A stretch of 64,000 nt of DNA from DASQYE01 sp036389675 (lineage in GTDB: Bacteria > Acidobacteriota > Blastocatellia > Pyrinomonadales > Pyrinomonadaceae). This document shows positions 1 through 7,971 of this stretch, piece by piece (the stretch's first letter is position 1; each line of letters opens with the position of its first letter). The position numbers and the translations under genes are program-made. The notes beneath the pieces are model-generated. The model saw only the letters and a program-made list of their open reading frames with translations. It was not told where the DNA came from and made no database searches. The DNA is taken from contig DASVWI010000037.1 in assembly GCA_036389675.1 (NCBI GenBank), positions 242,870 to 306,869 of the forward strand, given 5' to 3'.

Positions 1-277
1 ATTTCCTGTAACGATTAAGCACGGTCTGCCAGCCGCGCGTCAACGAATCGCCGGAGATGAAGACGGTGTCGGGGCTGCGCCTGTAGCCGTCCATGAACCC
101 GTCTATGTCGCCGCGATTCCACGCGGCGACCTGCGCGTCGAGGACGGCGCGCACGGCAGCGATAATCCTCTCGTCGCGCGCCCGGATATTTCGCGCGCGA
201 CCTTGCTGGGCGTTGGCTATGCTCAGCACGCTTGCAGTTGTCGCCAGCGCGGCGACCAGTACGAAGAGGCGTCTCAT
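1..277 (-). CDS. NTF2/SnoaL-like secreted protein (partial, N-terminus only)
   Basis: The frame is open from an ATG at 277 to the left edge (92 complete codons), so the C-terminus lies outside the window. Residues 4-23 form a hydrophobic signal-peptide-like segment ending in ANAQQ. The mature part begins with an amphipathic helix containing VLDAQVAAWNRGDIDGFMDG followed by 'SPDTVFISGD' and 'LTRGWQTVLNRYR'. This pattern (helix, W-N-x-G-D, then a strand and G-W-x-x-V) is typical of the NTF2-like/DUF4440 cone-fold family, which holds small-molecule-binding or enzymatic proteins of about 120-150 residues. The precise role is unknown. The plus-strand frame over the same bases is its shadow. Confidence 0.7.
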   Translation of the reverse strand, partial: MRRLFVLVAALATTASVLSIANAQQGRARNIRARDERIIAAVRAVLDAQVAAWNRGDIDGFMDGYRRSPDTVFISGDSLTRGWQTVLNRYRK

Positions 278-414
278 AGTGAACCCGGTTTCTCTGCTGC
301 TCTTGAAAGGATTATGCGATGAATATACTTGCATACGGCATTCGGTTCAACTCCGCGCGCTTCAGTCTTCGTGCTCAGGGTGTTGCGTCGGGCTACTCTT
401 CTTCTGTGAGGTAG

Positions 415-1116
415 TCAACCGCCCGCGTGTGATTGCAGCCATGCGCGCACGTCCGCGCGCATCTCTGGCACGATCTCGTGGCCCGCGTCATAGCTTTTGA
501 CCTCGACCGAGCGGGCACGCTTACTTAGGCTCGCGCCGTAGCCAACGGTTCGCTCGGGCGGGTAAAACTCATCGCGCGAGCCGCAGAGGTGGAGCACGGC
601 TGCGTCCGTTTGCTCGTAGTGATTGCTCGTCTCCCAATCGCCGGGGATGCCGCCGCAGATGCCTATGACGCCGCGCAGACGATCAGCGTACGTAAAGGCG
701 AAGCGATAGTTAAGCGCGCACGATTGTGAAAAGCCCAGGAGAAAGATGCGCGCAGGGTCGGCTGTGCCGGTGTGTGTCAGTTGCTCGATCAAATCCAGCA
801 GCGCGCCGTGAGCGAGCGCGACAGATTCCTCCGGGTGAAAATTCGTGAGCCACCCGAAACCGAATCGGGGCGGCCCGCCTTTCTCTTTCGGCTCCCTGAT
901 ATGTTGATGAAACCCCTGTAGCGAGGCTATGGCGAAGGTGGGCGGTGCAAGCAGGCGCGCTTCCCTCATCATATGTCTTTTGCTCGCCCCGTAGCCGTGA
1001 AGCGCAATGAGCAGAGGATGAGGCCCGTCATCTCCCGGCACATGCAGGTCGTAGTAAAGCTTGATCTCGGCGGTGAGCGTCAGGTCTTCGCTCATGTGTC
1101 TCTTATCTTCGCTCAT
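415..1116 (-). CDS. Alpha/beta hydrolase (phospholipase/carboxylesterase type)
   Basis: Predicted 233-residue cytoplasmic serine hydrolase; no signal peptide. The segment 'LLIALHGYG' (residues 35-43) is the oxyanion-hole strand-turn. GFSQS (128-132) gives nucleophile Ser130, with a Ser where most esterases have the last Gly of G-x-S-x-G. Asp182 in 'CGSRDEFYP' and His213 in 'YDAGHEIVP' complete a triad in the expected order and spacing. The frame is open to 1317, but the upstream part is Arg/Pro-rich and unlike the family, so I chose the ATG at 1116, preceded by AAAGGG; an ATG at 1095 is a possible alternative. Family knowledge suggests an esterase or lysophospholipase; the substrate cannot be told. 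Confidence 0.8.
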   Translation of the reverse strand: MSEDKRHMSEDLTLTAEIKLYYDLHVPGDDGPHPLLIALHGYGASKRHMMREARLLAPPTFAIASLQGFHQHIREPKEKGGPPRFGFGWLTNFHPEESVALAHGALLDLIEQLTHTGTADPARIFLLGFSQSCALNYRFAFTYADRLRGVIGICGGIPGDWETSNHYEQTDAAVLHLCGSRDEFYPPERTVGYGASLSKRARSVEVKSYDAGHEIVPEMRADVRAWLQSHAGG

Positions 1117-1360
1117 GGCTTCGGAATCCCTTTCTCGCTTCCTTTGATGACGGAGTATAAATGATGCGCGCCGTTTAAGAGCATGCGGGGCGGAGGGCGG
1201 CATCGCCGTGGCGCGAGCGGGGGCTGGGCACGTCTTGTCGCAGACGGCGCGGCTGTGATAACTTTCCACACATACAAAGCCGAGTAGGCTCTCGACTTTC
1301 CGCCTGATTCCATACATATCGCTATTTTGCTAACCCTTGAAGGTGGAGGATTCGAGATTC

Positions 1361-1714
1361 ATGGAAGTTAAGAGACCTGCGTCCGTTAAAGCCGGACGCA
1401 CGTTTGACGGCGCATACGGGTTTTCTTTCGCGATAGGGCTCGGGCTGGTGCTGTTCATCGGCGGCCTCGTCCTGAGCCTGACGCTCAACGACGGGTCGGG
1501 CGCGGGCTTGCTGCTCGGCATCCCCCTGCTGCTGGCAGGATTGATTCTTCCTCTCTTCATGATGCGCGACATCTTTGCCGGGCACAGTGTCGAGGGCACG
1601 TGTCCCGCCTGCGGGACATCCATCAAAACAACTGCTTCGACGATCAGGCTGAACTGCCCGGGCTGCGACAAACAACTGCTGGTTCAGGATACAAAGTTTA
1701 TCCAGGCCAAATAG
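1361..1714 (+). CDS. Small zinc-ribbon membrane protein, function unknown
   Basis: Predicted 117-residue protein. Two hydrophobic segments (about residues 20-42 and 52-70) should form a membrane hairpin. They are followed by a compact zinc-ribbon: 'CPACGTSIKT' and, about 20 residues on, 'LNCPGCDKQLLVQD', so two CPxC pairs. The start is the ATG at 1361, preceded by GGTGGAGG; a TTG at 1337 in the same frame lies upstream of that ribosome site and is less likely. It is divergent from the hydrolase at 415-1116. Zinc-ribbon plus membrane hairpin occurs in many unrelated small bacterial proteins, so no function is assigned. Confidence 0.65.
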   Translation: MEVKRPASVKAGRTFDGAYGFSFAIGLGLVLFIGGLVLSLTLNDGSGAGLLLGIPLLLAGLILPLFMMRDIFAGHSVEGTCPACGTSIKTTASTIRLNCPGCDKQLLVQDTKFIQAK

Positions 1715-2077
1715 GTTCTGCCGCAGACCAGAAGAGTGTTCGCGCCTGTTAGACAAGCAAGGTCTCCCGTACGCAAACACTCTGCTGCTGCTGGCTGCGG
1801 CGCGCTGCGCGGGCGGCCTGCGGCCACAACCACACCCTTAACAACTCAAGCGCCGACGCTCGCTCGGGCGGTAGTGTCTTAATTTTCAGTCCGGCTCTTG
1901 CAACTTTAATGCGGGAGGCGTATAAGGCCGGGAGTAGGAGATCAATTTCCGAAGCACATAGGGTCTGGAAGAACAGTTTTTAGCGTACAGCACCGACAGG
2001 GAAATCCGTCGCGGCAGGAGATGCCCGGCGGGTTTTGTATTTGTAGCGGCATTTTTTCTCTCGAAGGAGCAGCGCAC
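1715..2077. other. Intergenic stretch, no gene seen
   Basis: I see no convincing coding frame here. An 8-bp inverted repeat (AGAGTGTT at 1733-1740 and AACACTCT at 1776-1783) lies just after the zinc-ribbon gene and could be part of a weak hairpin, but its loop is 35 bases and there is no T-run. A GAAGGAG ribosome site at about 2063-2069 serves the next gene. Confidence 0.5.
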
Positions 2078-2911
2078 ATGAGTCAAGACACAGGGCACGA
2101 TCACATCTCGAAGAAAAGGGTGGTCTACAGCATCCCCGGCATGGAGGGCGTGGAAGTTCGGCGTGATGTCGAGTACGAGGCGAACGATGCCTTGGGGCTG
2201 ACAATGGACATCTACTATCCGCCTGATTCAAAGAGCGGGGCGCGTGTGCCGGCTGTCGTGATTGTGGCCGGCTACAAGGATGCCGGATTCGAGGCGCACG
2301 TCGGCTGTAGGTTCAAAGAGATGGGGTCGTCCGTCTCATGGGGGCAGTTGATGGCGGCTTCGGGACTGGCGGCTATCACCTATACGAATCGAGAACCGTC
2401 GGCGGATATTCAAGCCCTGCTCGAATACGTTCGGCGTAACGCAGCCGCGCTCGGCATTGACGAGAACCGAATCGGCCTGTGGGCCAGCTCCGGCAATGTC
2501 CCGGTCGCCCTGTCTGCTCTGATGCTTGAAGGGCGAGAGTATTTGAAGTGTGCGGCTCTGTGCTACGGGATTATGCTGGACGCGGAAGGTGAGAGCCATG
2601 TCGCTCGGGCGGCGAAGGTGTGGGGATTCTCGAACCCTTGCGCGGGAAAGACTGTCGCCGATCTTCCGAAGGATACGCCCCTGTTCATCGTCAGAGCAGG
2701 CCGGGACGAAATGCCTCACCTGAACGAAACCATCGACCGCTTCGTGGCTCAGGCTCTGGCCTGCAATCTACCCATCACGCTGACGAATCACCCGGATGCC
2801 CCGCACGCCTTCGACCTGTTTCATGACAGCGAAACCACGCGCGAGATCATCCGGCGCACGCTCAGTTTCATGCGGTTTCATCTGCTCTCAGCACCCGCTG
2901 CCAGCGCGTGA
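2078..2911 (+). CDS. Alpha/beta hydrolase, dienelactone hydrolase/esterase-like
   Basis: Predicted 277-residue soluble hydrolase. 'LTMDIYYPPD' (41-50) is the entry strand seen in BD-FAE/esterase-type folds, 'VPAVVIVAGY' carries the oxyanion turn, and WASSG (135-139) is the nucleophile elbow with Ser137. Asp210 in 'RAGRDEMP' and His243 in 'PDAPHAFDLF' complete the triad. The start at 2078 is chosen because GAAGGAG precedes it by eight bases; the ATG at 2021 has no proper spacing to a ribosome site. The gene stands alone and converges on coxD. The substrate is unknown; it is clearly not a close copy of the hydrolase at 415-1116. Confidence 0.8.
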   Translation: MSQDTGHDHISKKRVVYSIPGMEGVEVRRDVEYEANDALGLTMDIYYPPDSKSGARVPAVVIVAGYKDAGFEAHVGCRFKEMGSSVSWGQLMAASGLAAITYTNREPSADIQALLEYVRRNAAALGIDENRIGLWASSGNVPVALSALMLEGREYLKCAALCYGIMLDAEGESHVARAAKVWGFSNPCAGKTVADLPKDTPLFIVRAGRDEMPHLNETIDRFVAQALACNLPITLTNHPDAPHAFDLFHDSETTREIIRRTLSFMRFHLLSAPAASA

Positions 2912-2950
2912 GGTGTGGATTGCTATTAAACGGACGCGGGCACGAATTCC

Positions 2951-3286
2951 CTACTTGACGTGCTCGTCCACGACCGACGGCTGCGCGGTGGGCATCGGCG
3001 CTCTCGTCGAATAGTCGCTAAAGGTCAAAGCGAACATAATCGCCATCCAGAAAATTCCCGAGACGACGATGACCCAGATAAGGCGCGAGCTATAGCGCAC
3101 GTGCATGAAATAGAGGACGACGAGCGTGGCCTTGATGACGGCGATGGTGAGAGCGACGACCGTGTTCGCGCCATGAAACATGGTGTCCATGTCTTTGAAG
3201 GCGGCCAGCACAGTCAGACCCGTGCCGACCATCAGCGCGCCGAAGATGACGAAATAAACCTTTTTCGAGACGATATGTTCCGACAT
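2951..3286 (-). CDS. coxD: Cytochrome c oxidase subunit IV (prokaryotic COX4/CoxD type)
   Basis: Predicted 111-residue membrane protein with three hydrophobic segments (about residues 9-29, 39-60 and 68-90), the usual architecture of the small prokaryotic COX4 subunit. 'VALTIAVIKATLVVLYFMHV' (45-64) is a hallmark stretch of the family: the Lys within the helix and the FMH are conserved. It is the last gene of the respiratory operon, 14 bases after coxC, and should help assemble the oxidase in the inner membrane. It has no cofactor ligands. Confidence 0.9.
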   Translation of the reverse strand: MSEHIVSKKVYFVIFGALMVGTGLTVLAAFKDMDTMFHGANTVVALTIAVIKATLVVLYFMHVRYSSRLIWVIVVSGIFWMAIMFALTFSDYSTRAPMPTAQPSVVDEHVK

Positions 3287-3300
3287 AATTCGTCAAACCT

Positions 3301-3999
3301 TTAATGGCCTCCGCCCGTATGCCTGCCGAGCAGGTAGAGCAGTGGAAAGAGGAATATCCAGACGATGTCAACGAAGTGCCAGTAGAGACCCGTGATCTCC
3401 ACCGGCGCGTGATACTCCGGCGAATAGCGACCGCGCCAGGCGTGATAGACGAGCCACGCCAGCAGCCCGAGACCGATGATCATGTGCAGCGCGTGCAGGC
3501 CCGTCATCGCGAAGTAAATCCAGTAGAACATCTGCAAGTGCTGCGGCGCGACGTTGTGCGGGAGCGGCTGCCGCCAGTCGAACCACCCGGCAATCGGAAT
3601 CAGGTTGTCCACGTATTTTTCGTGATACTCGATGCCCTTGATGACGAGGAACGCCGTGCCGAGAATCATCGTCAGGATGAGAAAGATAATCTGCAGGCGG
3701 CGCACGCCCGTCTGCGCGAAATAGACGGCCAGGGCCATCGTCAGACTGCTACAGATGAGGACGACCGTATTGATGCCGCCCAGCTTCCAGTCGAGGTGAT
3801 TGCTCGCCGCCGCAAACGCGTCCGGGTAGTTCGACCGGTAGAGCGTGTAGGCCAGAAAGAGCCCGCCGAAGAACATCACTTCCTGGACGAGAAAAACCCA
3901 CATCCCCAGATTACCGGCCTCGCGCTGCTGCTCCATGTTGTCGAAATGGTGCTGCAACGCCGCGTGTGCATGTGGCGCATCCGCATGAGTAGTAGCCAA
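3301..3999 (-). CDS. coxC: Cytochrome c oxidase subunit III
   Basis: Predicted 232-residue inner-membrane protein with the expected series of helices. 'GMWVFLVQEVMFFGGLF' near residue 32-48 contains the conserved E-V-M-F-F-G motif of heme-copper oxidase subunit III, and the C-terminal part 'GLYWHFVDIVWIFLFPLLYL' (about 204-223) is the signature last helix with W-H-F-V-D-x-V-W. The N-terminal 20 residues are His/Ala-rich. It lies between coxA and coxD; the 120-base gap to coxA holds a heptad-repeat hairpin. Subunit III stabilises the proton-pumping core and carries no metal. Confidence 0.95.
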   Translation of the reverse strand: MATTHADAPHAHAALQHHFDNMEQQREAGNLGMWVFLVQEVMFFGGLFLAYTLYRSNYPDAFAAASNHLDWKLGGINTVVLICSSLTMALAVYFAQTGVRRLQIIFLILTMILGTAFLVIKGIEYHEKYVDNLIPIAGWFDWRQPLPHNVAPQHLQMFYWIYFAMTGLHALHMIIGLGLLAWLVYHAWRGRYSPEYHAPVEITGLYWHFVDIVWIFLFPLLYLLGRHTGGGH

Positions 4000-4021
4000 C
4001 TTTTTATCACTCCCCGTTTGA

Positions 4022-4122
4022 GAAAGGATGAAGGATGAGGGCGGAAGGATGAAAGGAATGCTGCTCGTTCTTTAATGCCTTTACTTCATCCTTCATCGTT
4101 GCCGCCTTCATCCTTGCTTTTA
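4022..4122. repeat. Heptad repeat hairpin, GGATGAA family (copy 1)
   Basis: Between coxA and coxC the left arm (4024-4056) reads as 7-bp units of the type GGATGAA / GGCGGAA, and the right arm (4080-4120) is the inverted counterpart with TTCATCC units. The central bases include a stretch (AAAGAACGAGCAGC on the minus strand) resembling the loop of the copy at 20.6 kb. The coxA stop codon lies at its edge. It interrupts an otherwise tightly packed operon and could act as an RNA hairpin between cistrons. Confidence 0.75.
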
Positions 4123-5814
4123 GACTTCCGCAATCGGATGATCGGGCCTGTCTCCGGGCTCGAATTTACCGATCACCTGTAACTCTTCGGGCGGCGCGAA
4201 CTCGTAGGCTTCCCATGTCACGACCGGCGTGACGACGAAGTTCTCGGTCGGCGGCGGCGACGCCGTGCGCCACTCAAGGCCGGGCAGCATCCACGGGTTG
4301 GCTGGCGCGACCCTCCCGTACCGCATAGACCAGATGAAATAGATCATCGGTATCAATACGCCCGTGCCGAGTATGGACGCGCCCGCCGAACTCATCACGT
4401 TCAAAACCTGAAACTCTTCCGCGTAGGCGTGGTAGCGGCGCGGCATACCCATATAGCCGAGCAGGAACTGCGGGAAGAAAGTCAGGTTGAAGCCGACGAA
4501 GATGACGAGCGCCGCGAACCTGCCCCAGCCCTCCGGGTACATGCGGCCCGAAATCTTGGGCCACCAGTAATGCAGCCCTCCCAGATAACCCATCAACGCG
4601 CCGCCCACCATCACGTAATGAAAGTGTGCGACGACGAAGTATGTGTCGTGAACGTGAACGTCCAGGCCCATCGCCGCAAGGAACAACCCGGTCATGCCGC
4701 CGATCAGGAAGAGCCCGATGAAGGCCAGCGCGTAGAGCATCGGCGTGTCGTAGGAGATAGAGCCCTGAAAGAGCGTCGCCGTCCAGTTAAAGACCTTAAC
4801 GGCAGAAGGAATCGCCACCGCGAAGCTCAGAAACGAGAAGACCATCCCGGCGTAGATCGACTGGCTCGAAGTGAACATGTGGTGGCCCCAGACCAGAAAG
4901 CCGAAGACAGCGATGGCGATGCTGGAAAAGGCCACGAAGCTATAGCCGAAAATATTCTTTCGCGAAAAATTGGCGATCAACTCGCTGATCACGCCCATCG
5001 AGGGCAGGATCATGATGTAGACGGCGGGGTGCGAGTAGAACCAGAACATGTGCTGGAACAGCACGGGGTCGCCGCCCAGTTTGGGATCGAAAATCCCTAT
5101 GTGCGCGACACGCTCAAGGGCCAGCAGCAGCACTGTGATGGCTATGACGGGCGTGCCCAGAATCATAATCAGGCTCGTCGCGTAGTGCGACCAGATGAAG
5201 AGCGGCAATCGAAACCACGTCATGCCGGGCGCGCGCATGGTGTGAATCGTGACGATGAAGTTCAGCCCCGTCAGGATGGAGGAAAAGCCGTTGATGAAGA
5301 TTCCGACGCCCGCCAGCAGGACATAAGAGTTCGAGTACGTCGAGCTGTAAGGCGCGTAAAACGTCCATCCCGTATCGACGCCGCCGCTCAAGAGCGCCCA
5401 GATCGTAAAGATGGCGGCGATAATATAGATGTACCAACTGAGCAGGTTGATTCTGGGAAAGGCCAAATCTTTCGCGCCGATCATAACGGGCACGAGAAAG
5501 TTTCCGAGCACCGCCGGAATTGACGGAATCAGGAAGAAGAAGATCATCAGGATGCCGTGCTGCGTGAACAACTTGTTATAAGTGTTCGACTCGACAAGGT
5601 CTCCCTGCGGCGTCAAAAGCTCAAGGCGAATTGCCAGCGCATAGATGCCACCCAGAAGAAAGAAGATCGTGATCGAGCCCAGATAGAGCAGCGCGATGCG
5701 CTTGTGATCTTTCGTCAGCAGCCACGACTTGATGCCGTATCGCGCATTGAGATAGTTGACGCGCCCCCCGACTGGGGTGACCGGCTCGAATGATTCTACC
5801 GCTGTTGTTTGCAT
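4120..5814 (-). CDS. coxA: Cytochrome c oxidase subunit I (A2-type heme-copper oxidase)
   Basis: Predicted 564-residue, 12-helix catalytic subunit that reduces O2 to water and pumps protons. Visible ligands: His86 in 'FTQHGILM' for low-spin heme; His262 and Tyr266 in 'YSHPAVYIMILP' (260-271) for CuB and the His-Tyr crosslink; the His pair in 'WGHHMFTSS'; and 'HDTYFVVAHFHYVMVGG' for both hemes. In helix VI the sequence is YSHPAV instead of the G-H-P-E-V of A1-type enzymes, so the proton-channel Glu is absent; family knowledge calls this the A2 type, common in caa3 oxidases. Its neighbours coxB (with cytochrome c) and coxC agree. Confidence 0.97.
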   Translation of the reverse strand: MQTTAVESFEPVTPVGGRVNYLNARYGIKSWLLTKDHKRIALLYLGSITIFFLLGGIYALAIRLELLTPQGDLVESNTYNKLFTQHGILMIFFFLIPSIPAVLGNFLVPVMIGAKDLAFPRINLLSWYIYIIAAIFTIWALLSGGVDTGWTFYAPYSSTYSNSYVLLAGVGIFINGFSSILTGLNFIVTIHTMRAPGMTWFRLPLFIWSHYATSLIMILGTPVIAITVLLLALERVAHIGIFDPKLGGDPVLFQHMFWFYSHPAVYIMILPSMGVISELIANFSRKNIFGYSFVAFSSIAIAVFGFLVWGHHMFTSSQSIYAGMVFSFLSFAVAIPSAVKVFNWTATLFQGSISYDTPMLYALAFIGLFLIGGMTGLFLAAMGLDVHVHDTYFVVAHFHYVMVGGALMGYLGGLHYWWPKISGRMYPEGWGRFAALVIFVGFNLTFFPQFLLGYMGMPRRYHAYAEEFQVLNVMSSAGASILGTGVLIPMIYFIWSMRYGRVAPANPWMLPGLEWRTASPPPTENFVVTPVVTWEAYEFAPPEELQVIGKFEPGDRPDHPIAEV

Positions 5815-5837
5815 AGAATTATTACCCGAAATAATTA

Positions 5838-6977
5838 TTACCTTGGATTATTGCCGTTGCGCTGCGAGGGCGTCGCCTGTCCCGGTGCGCCTGCCGTGCC
5901 TCCCGTGGCTCTGGGCGGAGTTGAGCCGACCGGGTTCGACCGCTGCGCGCCAAGGGACGTTGCGCCCGCCGCTTCGGGAGTCGCCGGGCCGGTCTGCGGA
6001 TTGTTGGAGCGCGCGGGCGCGGTCGTCTCAAGGCCGGAGCTTTTGCCCGGGCTGAGAGACTTGATGTAAGTCAGCAGCTGCAACAACTGCTCTTCGCTGA
6101 CCTGACCCTGAAAGGTCGGCATGATGGGCTGAAAGCCCGCCACCAGCTTGGCGCGCGGGTTGATGATTGACTCTCTGATGTAGCCTTCGTCGGCCACGAC
6201 GGTCTGCCCGCCTTCGAGCCGGACGGTGCTGCCCAAAAGGCCCATCAGCGCCGGCCCACGTCCTCCCGTGCCGTCCTCCTTATGACAGGAGGCGCAGCCC
6301 AGAGTTTCGGTGAAAAGCCTTTGACCGGCGGCCACGGGAGATTCCTGATTCAGATTTCCGGCCAGCCAGTTATCGTACTCCGCCGGCTGCATGACGACGA
6401 TCCAGCCGCCCATGCCCGAATGATTCGTGCCGCAATACTCGGCGCAGAAGAGATGATAGCGTCCGGGCTTCGTGGCATCGAACCACATGTAGGTATATTT
6501 GCCGGGGACGACATCCATCTTGGTGCGAAAGGCCGGAACAAAGAAACTGTGTATGACATCCTCGGTCGTCATCACCAGCTTGATCTTGCGCCCGACGGGC
6601 ACATGCAGCTCGTTGATCTCGCGTTGGCCCGTGACATGCTGAAACTTCCACATCCACTGCTTGCCGACGACGTAGACTTCAAGGGCGTCCTTCGGCGGAC
6701 TGTACTGCGAGAAGTAGACTGTCGCGCCCCAGACGAAGATGCTCATCGCGATAAAGAACGGGATGATCGTCCAGAGCGATTCGAGCTTGATGGAGCCCGC
6801 GATGGGGCGCGGTATCTCAAACGGCAGGCGGCGACGAAACCTGATGACGAAGAAGATGAGCGCGACCGAGATCAACGTGGTGAAGAAGATCGTGATGCCG
6901 ACCAGATAAAAGTAGAGCGCATCCACCTGCCCCGCGAAGGTAGATGCCGAATCCGGGAATGGAATCCATGACTGCAT
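5838..6977 (-). CDS. coxB: Cytochrome c oxidase subunit II with fused cytochrome c (caa3 type)
   Basis: Predicted 379 residues. Two N-terminal helices (about 20-45 and 67-90) anchor a periplasmic cupredoxin domain with a complete CuA site: His143 in 'VIHSFFVPAF' and C178-x-E180-x-C182-x3-H186-x2-M189 in 'FCAEYCGTNHSGMG'. After a short linker a cytochrome c domain follows, with heme-binding CASCH at 228-232 and a probable distal Met in 'IMPTFQGQV'. The last 55 or so residues are Ala/Pro/Thr/Gly-rich and presumably disordered. The fusion marks a caa3 oxidase, which accepts electrons from ACIII or a soluble cytochrome c. GGAGGA precedes the ATG by about twelve bases. Confidence 0.96.
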   Translation of the reverse strand: MQSWIPFPDSASTFAGQVDALYFYLVGITIFFTTLISVALIFFVIRFRRRLPFEIPRPIAGSIKLESLWTIIPFFIAMSIFVWGATVYFSQYSPPKDALEVYVVGKQWMWKFQHVTGQREINELHVPVGRKIKLVMTTEDVIHSFFVPAFRTKMDVVPGKYTYMWFDATKPGRYHLFCAEYCGTNHSGMGGWIVVMQPAEYDNWLAGNLNQESPVAAGQRLFTETLGCASCHKEDGTGGRGPALMGLLGSTVRLEGGQTVVADEGYIRESIINPRAKLVAGFQPIMPTFQGQVSEEQLLQLLTYIKSLSPGKSSGLETTAPARSNNPQTGPATPEAAGATSLGAQRSNPVGSTPPRATGGTAGAPGQATPSQRNGNNPR

Positions 6978-6981
6978 AGGC

Positions 6982-7971
6982 TTAAGCAGTTCCTCCTTGA
7001 TTCAGGTGCGCCGTCGCTGCCGCCTCGCCGCGCGCCGTCCCTCGTCTCACCAGAAAAACAAGCAGGGCGATCATCGCCGCCACCGTCAGCACCCCCGCCC
7101 CCCTGTAGAGATTTATCACCCAGGCGTATTTGCCCGTCGCGGGGTCGTAGTGATAGCAGTAGAGCAGCAGTTGGTCGACGGGCGAGCCGATGCGCCCCGC
7201 CGAGGCTTCGACCAGCCCTAGCCGCACGTCACGCGGCCCGTACTCGACGCCGTAAAAGTAGTGCGAGATTTTCCCCTCGGGCGTTAAGACCATAATGCCG
7301 CTGGCGTGCGCGAACTGATCCGTCTTCGCATCATACGTGTAACGAAACCCGACCGCCTCCGTCAGCCGCTTGATGTTGGCCTCGTCTCCGGTCAGGAAAT
7401 GCCAGCCGGCTTGCGCGCCCGCACGATTAAGGCCGCGCACGTAGCCGTCCCTTTTGCGCCGCGCCAACTCCGCCCCTTCGCGCGGGTCAAAGCTCACCGT
7501 CAAGACATCGTAATCCTCGCCGATCTTGAGCGACATGACCTTCATCATCGCCGTCATGCCGTTCAATACCTGATTGCAGAGCATCGGGCATTCGTAGAAG
7601 ACCAGCGACAGGATGACGGGACGCCGACCACCGAAGTATTCGCCGAGTTGAACCGCGCGGCCCGTCTCGTCGCGGAAGGTCGCGTCCACGGGTATCTGCC
7701 CGCCCAAACGCTGGTCTATGCCGACATCCACGAGCGCCGGGGGCAGCCCCGCCTGCTGCTGCTCACCTCTCTCGCGCATCGGCCCATAGCTCGGCACAGG
7801 CACGCGAGACTGCGCCAGTGCCTCAGGAGGCAAAGGTAAAAGGAGAACGGCGAAAGGCAAAAGCAGGAGAGAGGCATGCAGTAGCCGTCGCGCCGAGCGC
7901 GAAGCTTGCGCGATCCCGTGCCTTGCACGATGCCGACTACTGATTACTGACTGCCGACCACTTAACTTCAT
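6982..7971 (-). CDS. SCO1/SenC family copper chaperone for oxidase assembly
   Basis: Predicted 329 residues. The thioredoxin-like domain carries 'YECPMLCNQVL' (C-x3-C, copper-binding) and the later His in 'DQFAHASGIMVL', the ligand set of SCO proteins that load CuA in subunit II. An N-terminal signal/anchor segment (about residues 32-53) and a C-terminal hydrophobic helix (about 288-308) suggest periplasmic exposure. The ATG overlaps the stop of the preceding cistron (ATGA), which supports this start. Oddly, the first 17 codons and the signal-peptide core are encoded by 7-bp-period repeats (see the repeat entries at 7831-7865 and 7930-7965), so the N-terminus may be recently remodelled. Confidence 0.93.
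   Translation of the reverse strand: MKLSGRQSVISSRHRARHGIAQASRSARRLLHASLLLLPFAVLLLPLPPEALAQSRVPVPSYGPMRERGEQQQAGLPPALVDVGIDQRLGGQIPVDATFRDETGRAVQLGEYFGGRRPVILSLVFYECPMLCNQVLNGMTAMMKVMSLKIGEDYDVLTVSFDPREGAELARRKRDGYVRGLNRAGAQAGWHFLTGDEANIKRLTEAVGFRYTYDAKTDQFAHASGIMVLTPEGKISHYFYGVEYGPRDVRLGLVEASAGRIGSPVDQLLLYCYHYDPATGKYAWVINLYRGAGVLTVAAMIALLVFLVRRGTARGEAAATAHLNQGGTA
7831..7865. repeat. Heptad array, AAAAGGC family, inside the SCO signal peptide
   Basis: Five consecutive 7-bp units can be read: CAAAGGT, AAAAGGA, GAACGGC, GAAAGGC, AAAAGCA. They match the intergenic AAAAGGC/AAAAGGT family at 23.5 kb. On the coding (minus) strand they specify the hydrophobic Leu/Pro/Phe core of the SCO leader. No inverted partner lies nearby. 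Confidence 0.6.
7930..7965. repeat. Heptad array, CAGTAAT family, at the SCO start
   Basis: On the coding strand the units GGCAGTC, AGTAATC, AGTAGTC and GGCATCG follow the ATG within a few codons. The same unit type forms the intergenic hairpins at 11.1 and 58.3 kb. Here it is translated as part of residues 5-16 of the SCO protein. Confidence 0.65.
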
